In this document: one piece after another, positions 46,601-52,869 of the stretch | How the letters are laid out: each line of letters starts with the position of its first letter | Numbering within the stretch: the stretch's first letter is position 1 | Made by a program: the position numbers and the translations under genes | Origin: an uncultured bacterium | GTDB lineage: Bacteria; Verrucomicrobiota; Lentisphaeria; Victivallales; UBA1829 | Assembly (NCBI GenBank): GCA_902774245.1 | Contig: CACYHQ010000001.1 | Span: forward strand, 1-64,000 | Reading direction: 5' to 3' | DNA: 64,000 bases | The notes under the pieces: model-generated | The model's input: only the letters and a program-made list of their open reading frames with translations | Databases searched by the model: none | Told to the model about the DNA's origin: nothing

Positions 46601-46751
46601 CAGCTCCACGCTCATCACCCTCTTCTTCATCCCCGCGTTCTACGCCGGATGGGAAGGCTGGCGCGAACGCGCCCGCGAGAAAAAGGCGCTCAAAAAGCAG
46701 CAGAAGGCCGCCGCGTCCGGTTCCGCGCCGCAGGGCGCGCAGCCCGCATAA
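43599..46751 (+). CDS. RND multidrug efflux pump (AcrB/HAE1-like)
   Basis: The 1050-residue inner membrane pump has the 12-helix RND layout with two large periplasmic loops. MKLADFSVSRPIF and GGISLKYLPVDLFPEIDFP are the usual N-terminal signature. The proton-relay helix reads GVGMLVDNSIVVLEN, keeping the first Asp of the AcrB Asp-Asp pair and replacing the second with Asn, which is common in this subfamily. The second half repeats the pattern (IVVNNAILLVDTAN). Such pumps export drugs, detergents or lipids; the substrate is unknown. It overlaps the adaptor by ATGA, and gmhB follows 15 bp downstream. Confidence 0.94.
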   Translation: MKLADFSVSRPIFISMFACITLVLGGISLKYLPVDLFPEIDFPACSITTVYDDASPQEVEELITRPIERQISAVTGIEEITSISSEETSSVIVRFTWGTNLDNAISDIRDRIDRALKMLPDDVDRPMLIRFNSASMPIMRLGVSTDMDLTKAKKYLEDSVVYRFERVEGVASANVSGGHDREIHVLLDVDKAKLLRIPLTDILNKLRSANVTTPAGNQKSGTLDVRLRTIGTFNNLDEIRNLFLTVGPDGSAICIRDVAEVVDTHEEATRFVRINGKPGIYIEVYKQSGSNTVGVAREVRKELEKINAELAGSFNIVPVTDESEYIQRSINNVSSTAVSGGLLAILILFIFLCNVRSTLIIAISIPLSIVATFALIYFCGFTLNIMTLGGLALGVGMLVDNSIVVLENTVRLHDGGMPRTEAARQGASEVTSALISSTLTTVAVFLPMVFMKGMAGVMFKQLAYVIAFALLCSLISALTIVPMLCGQMLTESESKKTGFIAWFARISKRGFDALADYYADALDSVLRHKLITIIFSVGLLSFCFVIAPLIGTELMPKTDEGQLRINMEDAVGTGPEFVNDTVIATEQIIRSELSGILKHWTSSAGASTWNSTGGHKANYNLKLVPRTERIEGIESIAARLGKALNKLPGTIFRVRAAQSFMGGRGAGGDAIQIDIRGYDFETAEDLARRVQALCLTVEGVTDAKLSRDIGMPENRVIIDREKAGKMKVDVNTIANCLRLGLAGTQANYFRENGYEYKILVKVKDAKYMTTDSLLDLTVRNGDGENVALRNFLTTEKVLGPVTIERKNQQRNLTVSANLYDRDLGSAVEEMQEKIKSLYPLPADFTISFSGDYEDQQDTFRELGMAFALALVLVYMVMACQFESLIDPLIVMLSVPLAAIGVILMLFLTYTTFNIQSFIGCVMLAGIVVNNAILLVDTANLLRRRDKLPLAIAVRETGRRRLRPILMTTLTTVLGLVPLALGLGEGGESQAPLARAVIGGLTSSTLITLFFIPAFYAGWEGWRERAREKKALKKQQKAAASGSAPQGAQPA

Positions 46752-46766
46752 CAGGAGTTTTCGTTT

Positions 46767-47339
46767 ATGCGTCAGGCATGTTTTTTCGACCGCGACGGCG
46801 TCATCATCGAGGAGGCCGACTACATCCACGATCCCGCCCTCGTCCGGCTGTGCCCGTTCGCCGCGGAGGCCGTCCGCGCCATGCACGACGCCGGACGCCT
46901 CATAATCGTCGTCTCCAACCAGTCCGGCATCGCGCGCGGCTATTTCACCGAGGCGGAACTGAAGGCGGTCGACGCCCGCATGAACGAACTGCTCGAGGCG
47001 GAGGGTGCGCACATCGACGCGACGTATTACTGCTACCACCACAAGAAGGGCGTGATCCCGGAGTACGCGATCGACTGCGACTGCCGCAAGCCGAAACCGG
47101 GCCTGTTCCTGCGCGCCGCGAAGGATCTCGACATTGACCTCGCGAATTCGTTCATGATCGGCGACAAGGAATCCGACCTGGAGGCCGGGCTCAACGCCGG
47201 ATGCAAGGGCGTCGCGCTGGTCCGCACCGGACACGGCGTGCATCAGAACATCGAGAAGATCCCGCAGGCGGTCGACGTCGGGGACGTGCTGACCGCGGCA
47301 AAGGAGCTTCTTTCACTCTATCCTAGTCCCGCGAAATAA
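46767..47339 (+). CDS. gmhB: D-glycero-D-manno-heptose 1,7-bisphosphate 7-phosphatase
   Basis: The 190-residue HAD phosphatase removes the 7-phosphate on the route to ADP-heptose, the donor for LPS core and for heptosyltransferases. HAD motif I is FFDRDGVI (nucleophile Asp), motif II VVSNQSG, motif III RKPKPG and motif IV MIGDKESDLEAG. The zinc loop is visible as CYHH followed by CDCRKP. AGGAG is 9 bp before the ATG. It is 15 bp after the RND pump in one transcript. The TibC-like enzyme at 40607 would use the pathway's product. Confidence 0.93.
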   Translation: MRQACFFDRDGVIIEEADYIHDPALVRLCPFAAEAVRAMHDAGRLIIVVSNQSGIARGYFTEAELKAVDARMNELLEAEGAHIDATYYCYHHKKGVIPEYAIDCDCRKPKPGLFLRAAKDLDIDLANSFMIGDKESDLEAGLNAGCKGVALVRTGHGVHQNIEKIPQAVDVGDVLTAAKELLSLYPSPAK

Positions 47340-47401
47340 CCTGTCCGCCTCATTTCCCTTTGTTTCAGGAGAAAACCGGTAGAGTTTTTCTCCGGGAATA
47401 C

Positions 47402-47430
47402 TTGTATTTTCGCCTGAAAAGATGTATAGT
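47402..47430 (+). promoter_or_regulatory. Promoter of the Lrp-type regulator and aminotransferase
   Basis: TTGTAT (47402-47407) and TATAGT (47425-47430) are separated by 17 bp. The leader to ATG 47462 is about 25 nt and holds GGAGG. Confidence 0.75.
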
Positions 47431-47461
47431 AAAGGTTGTGTTTAATTTGGAGGAACGCCTC

Positions 47462-47956
47462 ATGAAACTTGAAGACCGCAAATACATCCTGAACGCACTC
47501 GTCAAAAACGCGAAAACGACCGCCGCGGACCTCGCCGAACAGCTCGGCGCGTCCGAACAGGAAGTCGCCGCCGAGATCGCCGACCTCGAAAACCGGAACG
47601 TCATCCGCGGCTACCATGCGCTCGTCAATGAGGACAACCTCCACGATAAGCCCGTCAAGGCGATCATCGAGGTGCGCGTGCGCCCCGAACGCGAGGGCGG
47701 ATTCGACCGCATCGCACGCCGCCTCAGCAATTTCCCGCAGGTCACCGCCCTGTACCTGATGTCCGGCGGCTACGACCTGATGCTCGAGGTGCGCGGCGCG
47801 GACCTCAACGAAGTCGCGTCGTTCGTCTCCAGCAAGCTCGCCACCATCGACGGCGTGCTCTCCACCGCGACCCATTTCCTGCTGAAAAAATACAAAGAAT
47901 CCGGGATCATGCTCCTGGAGGAGGAATGCGATGAGCGACTCAAGATCGTGCCGTGA
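47462..47956 (+). CDS. Lrp/AsnC-family transcriptional regulator
   Basis: The 164-residue protein has an N-terminal winged helix-turn-helix (about residues 1-55, with LAEQLGASEQEV as the recognition helix region) and a C-terminal RAM ligand-binding domain (YLMSGGYDLMLEVRG and following). Family members sense amino acids and control transport or metabolism. ATG 47462, with GGAGG upstream, is chosen over an in-frame ATG 102 bp earlier that lies before the promoter. The last 26 bp overlap the aminotransferase gene, so the two are probably translationally coupled, and the regulator may control that enzyme. Confidence 0.9.
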   Translation: MKLEDRKYILNALVKNAKTTAADLAEQLGASEQEVAAEIADLENRNVIRGYHALVNEDNLHDKPVKAIIEVRVRPEREGGFDRIARRLSNFPQVTALYLMSGGYDLMLEVRGADLNEVASFVSSKLATIDGVLSTATHFLLKKYKESGIMLLEEECDERLKIVP

Positions 47957-49124
47957 TTTCGTAGCGCCGCATATCGCCGTCCTGCCGAAGAGCGGCATCC
48001 GCTACTTCTTCGACCTCGTGAACACCATGTCCGACGTGATCTCCCTGGGCATCGGCGAGCCAGATTTCGTGTCTCCGTGGTCGGTCTGCGAGGGTACCGT
48101 GTATTCGCTCGAACGCGGCCGCACCCACTACACGTCCAACCTCGGGCTCCTCTCTCTCCGCAAGGCCATCTGCGACTACGTCGCCGAGGAGTTCGGCGTG
48201 CGTTACGTCCCGGAGAACGAATGTCTCGTGACCGTCGGCGTCAGCGAAGCCTTCGACCTCGCCATCCGCGCCATCACCTCCCCCGGCGACGAGATCATCT
48301 ACCACGAACCGTGCTACGTCTCCTACGGCACGGAGATCCGCATGTCCCACGGCGTGCCCGTCCCCGTCCGCACCTACGAGAAAAACCTCTTCGCGCTCGA
48401 CCCGGCCGACCTCGAAAAAGCCGTCACGCCGCGCACCCGCGCCATCATCCTGAACTTCCCGTGCAACCCGACCGGCGCGGTCCTCACGGACGACCAGATG
48501 CGCGACATCGCGAAGATCGCCGTCAAGTACGACCTCGCCGTGATCGCCGACCACATCTATTCCGAGCTGCACTACGACGACCGCCCCATGCACACGGTCG
48601 CCGCCCTCCCCGGCATGCGCGAACGCACCATCTTCCTGCACGGATTCTCCAAGGCGTTCGCCATGACAGGATTCCGCATCGGCTACGCCTGCGGCCCGAA
48701 CAGCATCGTCGACGCCATGATGAAGATCCACCAGTACGCCATGCTCTGCGCCCCCACGACCGCCCAGTACGGCGCCGAGGAGGCCCTGAAGAGCGCCCGC
48801 CCGGACATGCACCGCATGGTCGCCGAGTACAAGGGCCGCCGTAACGTGATCGTCTCCCGCTTCAACGAAATGGGGCTTTCCTGCTTCAATCCGCAGGGCG
48901 CCTTCTACGTCTTCCCGAACATCACCTCCACCGGGCTCAGCTCGCAGGATTTCGCCGTCAAGCTGCTCCAGTCGAAGCGCGTCGCGGTCGTCCCCGGCAA
49001 CGCCTTCGGCGCGTGCGGCGAGGGCTATGTGCGCTGTTCCTACGCGACCTCGCTGGAGGACATCCGCACCGCCATGGACCGCATCGCGGAATTCCTCGAC
49101 GACCTCAAGGCCGGAAAAGCCTGA
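47931..49124 (+). CDS. Aminotransferase class I/II (PLP-dependent)
   Basis: The 397-residue enzyme has the fold type I aminotransferase layout. LGIGEPDF binds the substrate carboxylate region, NFPCNPTGAVL contains the cofactor-binding Asn, and HGFSKAFAMTGFRIGYA holds the PLP lysine. The C-terminal Arg is in GYVRCSYA. It resembles aspartate/aromatic aminotransferases and PatA-like enzymes, but amino acid specificity is open. Its ATG is 26 bp inside the Lrp gene, preceded by GGAGGAGG, so start and coupling are well supported. Confidence 0.93.
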   Translation: MSDSRSCRDFVAPHIAVLPKSGIRYFFDLVNTMSDVISLGIGEPDFVSPWSVCEGTVYSLERGRTHYTSNLGLLSLRKAICDYVAEEFGVRYVPENECLVTVGVSEAFDLAIRAITSPGDEIIYHEPCYVSYGTEIRMSHGVPVPVRTYEKNLFALDPADLEKAVTPRTRAIILNFPCNPTGAVLTDDQMRDIAKIAVKYDLAVIADHIYSELHYDDRPMHTVAALPGMRERTIFLHGFSKAFAMTGFRIGYACGPNSIVDAMMKIHQYAMLCAPTTAQYGAEEALKSARPDMHRMVAEYKGRRNVIVSRFNEMGLSCFNPQGAFYVFPNITSTGLSSQDFAVKLLQSKRVAVVPGNAFGACGEGYVRCSYATSLEDIRTAMDRIAEFLDDLKAGKA

Positions 49125-49147
49125 TCTGTTCAAACAAACAGCATTTC

Positions 49148-49190
49148 CCCCGTTCAATTCTTCGGATTTGAACGGGCTTTTCTTTTTTTC
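49148..49190 (+). terminator. Terminator of the Lrp-aminotransferase operon
   Basis: CCCGTTCAA (49148-49156) pairs with TTGAACGGG (49168-49176), and CTTTTCTTTTTTTC follows. Confidence 0.85.
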
Positions 49191-49205
49191 GGAGGAATCA
49201 AAATA

Positions 49206-50726
49206 TCAGATCAGTGCGCGGCCGGCGCGTTTTCCGCTGTCGGCCGGTTCGCCGTTCACGTACACGCGGATGATTCCCTCGGCGGGGGTGTGCGGATGCG
49301 CGAAATCCGCCTTGCAGTCGAGTTTCGCCTGATCGAACACGGTCAGATCGGCGAAATAGCCCGGCTTGATCAATCCGCGGTTCTTCAGACGGAACAGCGA
49401 GGAAGGAAACGAGGTCACGCGGCGGACGGCTTCCGGCAGGCCGACCAGCTCCGCCGTCAGCTTCAGGAAGAGAGGGAACGACCCGAACGAACGAGGATGG
49501 CCGCGCCCGAACGATTCGTCCTGCGGACGCGCGTTCTCGTCCGTGCCGCAGCACACCCACGATTCCGCCAGAATCCGCCGCAGATTGTCCGGCGACATCC
49601 CGCTGAACGCAGCCATCGCCCGCGCACCGTCGTCCCGCAGGACCGTGACCGCGAACGACGCGGCGGAGGGCATTCCGGCACGAGTTGCGCAGTCTTCGAG
49701 CGTGAGGCCGCAGTACGGCTGGAATTCCGGTTTGGACACAGCAGTCAGGATCGCGCGTTTCACGCGACGGGAATCCGCAAGTTCGGCAATCAGAAGCTCG
49801 CATTCGGCAGGATCGCCGCTCAGTTTCTCCTGAATCTCGCGGTCGCGCATGGAGTCGTAACGCGGCGGAAGGATCACGCTCAAACTCGTCTGGGAATACG
49901 TATACGGATAACGGTCGGCGGTGATGCGCAAGCCGCGCTCACGCGCTTTTTCCAACAGCTCCAGCGCCGCGTCCAGCTTGCACCAGTTCGCCTCGCCCGC
50001 CGTCTTGAAGTGGCTCACATGGAGCCGTCTGCTGCCCGCCGAAGCGAACGCGACGGCCTCCTCCAGCGATTCGATCAGGCGCGCGCCCTCGCTCCGGAGG
50101 TGCGTCGTGTAGATCGCATCCGTGGCCTTCAGTACAACCGCTAAATGCAACAAATCGGACGGCGGCACGGTGCGGCCCGGCGCGTACAGGAGCCCGCTGG
50201 AAAGCCCGGGGCAGCCCGCCGCCAGCATCTTATCGAGCGAGGCACACTGATCTTCGATCTTCGGATATGCCGCGCACAGGGCGTTGTGTCCGCAGAGCAC
50301 GGCAAAGTTCACCGCCGGGCGCACATTCTCCACCGCCTCACAATAGTCCCGCCAGGAGGTCCACGACGGTTTCACGCCGACTGCTGCGCAATCCGAGGCG
50401 ATCTGTTCGGCATTGTGAGGCGTAACGGGAAACAGCGAATGTCCGCAGTTCCCGAGTATCTCCGTGGTGATCCCCTGCGTACGCTTGCTGAAGGCGTCGG
50501 GCGCGGCGAGCAGCGTGGCGTCGGAGTGCGAATGCGCATCGATGAATCCGGGCGAGACCACGCATCCCTGCGCGTCGAAGACTTCGGCGTCCTTCGCGCC
50601 TGAAATCTCCCCGCCTGAAACGACCTCGGCGATCCGGTCGCCTTCGATGCGGATGGAGCCGGGGTAAACGTCGCCCCCGGTCCCGTCGCAGATCAGCGCA
50701 TTCCGGATGATCCGCACGGCGTTCAC
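49206..50726 (-). CDS. D-aminoacylase / N-acyl-D-amino-acid deacylase family amidohydrolase
   Basis: The 506-residue enzyme belongs to the amidohydrolase superfamily. Metal ligands are in GFIDAHSHSD (HxH), the Cys of EILGNCGHS characteristic of D-aminoacylases, HVSHFK, and the Asp of CCGTDEN. The start is GTG 50726, forming a 4-bp GTGA overlap with the stop of lolD; an internal GTG three codons later is possible. It is the last gene of the lolE-lolD unit. It could cleave N-acylated D-amino acids from peptidoglycan or diet, but dipeptidase-like members exist, so the substrate is inferred. Confidence 0.85.
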   Translation of the reverse strand: MNAVRIIRNALICDGTGGDVYPGSIRIEGDRIAEVVSGGEISGAKDAEVFDAQGCVVSPGFIDAHSHSDATLLAAPDAFSKRTQGITTEILGNCGHSLFPVTPHNAEQIASDCAAVGVKPSWTSWRDYCEAVENVRPAVNFAVLCGHNALCAAYPKIEDQCASLDKMLAAGCPGLSSGLLYAPGRTVPPSDLLHLAVVLKATDAIYTTHLRSEGARLIESLEEAVAFASAGSRRLHVSHFKTAGEANWCKLDAALELLEKARERGLRITADRYPYTYSQTSLSVILPPRYDSMRDREIQEKLSGDPAECELLIAELADSRRVKRAILTAVSKPEFQPYCGLTLEDCATRAGMPSAASFAVTVLRDDGARAMAAFSGMSPDNLRRILAESWVCCGTDENARPQDESFGRGHPRSFGSFPLFLKLTAELVGLPEAVRRVTSFPSSLFRLKNRGLIKPGYFADLTVFDQAKLDCKADFAHPHTPAEGIIRVYVNGEPADSGKRAGRALI

Positions 50727-51406
50727 CTGGCGATCACACCGTCTTTCAGCACGATCGCGCGGTCGGCGATGTCGGCGACGCCCCGGTCGTGCGTGACCAT
50801 CACGATGGTCGTACCGTGGCCTTCCACGAGCTTGCGGAAGAGGTTGAGGATGCCCTTCCCCGTCTTGGAGTCGAGGTTGCCGGTCGGCTCGTCCGCCAGC
50901 AGGAGGCGCGGCTCGTTCATCATGGCGCGGGCGATGGCGGCGCGCTGCTGTTCGCCGCCGGACATCTCGTTGGCGCGGTGCCCGATGCGGTCCTTCAGGC
51001 CGACGCGTTCCAGCAGGTCGAGGGCGCGCGCCTTGCATTCGCGCGGCGGCTTGCCGTCGAGCAGCGAGGGCAGCATCACATTTTCGAGGATGTTCAACTC
51101 GGGGAGGATGTGGTAGGACTGAAACACGAATCCGATGTTTTTGCGACGGAACGCGACGAGTTTCGAGGCGGAAAGCTCCGCCGGGTTCACGCCGTCGATC
51201 ACGACGGAGCCTTCATCCGGGCGCGAGATCGTGCCGATGATGTCCAGCAGGGTCGTCTTGCCGCTCCCGGACGCCCCGAGCAGCACGGTCCATTCTCCGC
51301 GCCCGGCGTTGAACGACACGCCGCGCAGAACCTTGATCACGGAGGACCCGATCTTGAACTGTTTGGAAACAGACTGTACGGACAGGAAATCTTTGGTATC
51401 ACTCAT
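50723..51406 (-). CDS. lolD: Lipoprotein-releasing ABC transporter ATP-binding protein
   Basis: The 227-residue ATPase has Walker A GASGSGKTT, signature MSGGEQQRAAIARA and Walker B RLLLADEPTGNLD. It belongs to the LolD/MacB class. LolCDE moves lipoproteins from the inner membrane to the chaperone LolA. It overlaps lolE by 8 bp upstream and the D-aminoacylase by 4 bp downstream, so all three are translationally coupled. The presence of lipoproteins (tolC-like, 55250, 59520) in the window fits its role. MacB-type export is the alternative. Confidence 0.93.
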   Translation of the reverse strand: MSDTKDFLSVQSVSKQFKIGSSVIKVLRGVSFNAGRGEWTVLLGASGSGKTTLLDIIGTISRPDEGSVVIDGVNPAELSASKLVAFRRKNIGFVFQSYHILPELNILENVMLPSLLDGKPPRECKARALDLLERVGLKDRIGHRANEMSGGEQQRAAIARAMMNEPRLLLADEPTGNLDSKTGKGILNLFRKLVEGHGTTIVMVTHDRGVADIADRAIVLKDGVIAR

Positions 51407-52715
51407 AGCGCAGGGCCTTTGCCGGATCGAGGTTGGCGGCGCGAATCGCGGGCACCAGCGCGCCGCAGGTGCAGAGCAGGATCGAGATCACGGAGATCAG
51501 CGCCACGTCGCCCCACACGATGTGCGCGGGCAGTTCGCTGAAGAGGTACAGCTCCTTCGGGAAGATCTCCTGGCCCGTGACCACGCGCATGGCATGCAGG
51601 ATGTCCATGCGGAACACCACGACCAGCCAGCCGAGGAACACCCCGCCGGCGGTCCCGATGATCCCCACAAAGAACCCCTGCATGATGAAGACGCGCATGA
51701 TCGAGAACGAACCCGCGCCCATGCTTTTCAGCAGGCCGACTTCCTTCGTCTTCTGGATCACGGTCGTGATGAGCGTATTCGCGATACTGAACGCCGCCAC
51801 GAGCACGATGAAGACAAGCAGGAAGAACATCATGTTCTTCTCCACCGCCAGCACGCTCAGCAGCTGGCCGTTCAGCTGTTTCCAGGAGTACACCATCACG
51901 TCCGGGTGGCTCTTCGACAGCCGGTCGCGCAGCGGCGTCAGGAAACTGTCGATGTGGAACGGATCGTCCACCCAAACGTAAACGTGCGTGGCGCAGCCCC
52001 AGTCCAGCCCGAACAGCTGGTCGGCGTCGTCGAGCGAGAGGAACATGATGTCGCGGTCGTAGTCGTACTTGTCGAAACTGAAGATGAACGACACGGTGTA
52101 CTCGCCCGGCAGATAGTATTCGGATTTGTCGGAGATCCTGTACTTGCCGGACTCGTCGCGCTCGATGAGCTTGGCGAGGCGCGACGGCGAGTGCAGCAGG
52201 ACCTTGCTGCCGACCGAAAGCCCGAACTCGCTCGCGATGACCTGACTGACCGCGATCTCGCCGCGTCCGAGGGAATATTCGCCCTGCTTGACAACGCTTT
52301 TCAGGTCGAGTCCGGCGGTGTCCATGTCGGGATCGAACGCCGCGAGCACCTTCGGATTGAACGCCTCCCTCACCTGGAGCAGCACGGGCGAGACCAGCAC
52401 GGGAAGCGCGCGGCCTCCGTTCTTCTTCACGATGTTGACCACGTCCTCCGCCTCCTCGGAGAAGAACACCCCGGCGTTGCCGCGCGGGTTGGTGGAATAA
52501 TGCCGCGTGGGCTTGCGGATCTGGGCGTGCGACCCGGTCTCCAGCAGTTTGATCTTCGTCTGGTCGGTGAATCCGGTCATGACGGCCAGCACCACGATCA
52601 GCACCGCCACGCCCAGGATCACCCCGATCACGGAAATCAGCGTGATCACGCTGACCGCACTGCGTTTCGGCTTGAAGTACCGCCACGCCAGAAAACATTC
52701 CGTCCGAACACTCAT
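51399..52715 (-). CDS. lolE: Lipoprotein-releasing ABC transporter permease (LolC/LolE)
   Basis: The 438-residue permease has four membrane segments: one near residues 20-50, a large periplasmic MacB_PCD-like domain, and three FtsX-type segments at the C-terminus (from about residue 310). ECFLAWRYFKPKRS is the typical LolC/E N-terminus. I start at ATG 52715, since upstream in-frame codons precede the transcript start. Only one LolC/E-type subunit is visible, so it may work as a homodimer (LolF-like). It overlaps lolD by 8 bp. Confidence 0.92.
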   Translation of the reverse strand: MSVRTECFLAWRYFKPKRSAVSVITLISVIGVILGVAVLIVVLAVMTGFTDQTKIKLLETGSHAQIRKPTRHYSTNPRGNAGVFFSEEAEDVVNIVKKNGGRALPVLVSPVLLQVREAFNPKVLAAFDPDMDTAGLDLKSVVKQGEYSLGRGEIAVSQVIASEFGLSVGSKVLLHSPSRLAKLIERDESGKYRISDKSEYYLPGEYTVSFIFSFDKYDYDRDIMFLSLDDADQLFGLDWGCATHVYVWVDDPFHIDSFLTPLRDRLSKSHPDVMVYSWKQLNGQLLSVLAVEKNMMFFLLVFIVLVAAFSIANTLITTVIQKTKEVGLLKSMGAGSFSIMRVFIMQGFFVGIIGTAGGVFLGWLVVVFRMDILHAMRVVTGQEIFPKELYLFSELPAHIVWGDVALISVISILLCTCGALVPAIRAANLDPAKALRYE

Positions 52716-52793
52716 TCCGTATGATTTCCAAATTGTTTCGCGGGACGGACGCGCCGCCCCGGAGAGTTGCCAGATAAATAGTATAAACGGATA

Positions 52794-52822
52794 AATATAC
52801 CTCGTTTTCGCGCTTTTTTCAA
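52794..52822 (-). promoter_or_regulatory. Promoter of the lolE-lolD-aminoacylase operon
   Basis: On the minus strand TTGAAA (52822-52817) and TATATT (52799-52794) are separated by 17 bp. The leader is about 75 nt. Confidence 0.75.
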
Positions 52823-52831
52823 GCCGGACTG

Positions 52832-52860
52832 TTGCCTTTTTCACCTTCCGGCGTTATATT
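52832..52860 (+). promoter_or_regulatory. Promoter of the U32 peptidase gene
   Basis: TTGCCT (52832-52837) and TATATT (52855-52860) are separated by 17 bp. It is back to back with the lolE promoter, with -35 boxes 9 bp apart. The expected start of transcription (near 52867) is at or just before the first ATG (52870). Confidence 0.75.
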
Positions 52861-52869
52861 ATTTCCATT

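Noticed and set aside
43605..47243. A 1212-codon open frame on the minus strand opposite the RND pump, and similar long antisense frames opposite ppk, the U32 gene, trkH/trkA and the acyltransferase
   Set aside because: They are mirror images of GC-rich coding sequence, with skewed Arg/Asp/Gly/Val composition and no motifs, while the opposite strand encodes clear families.
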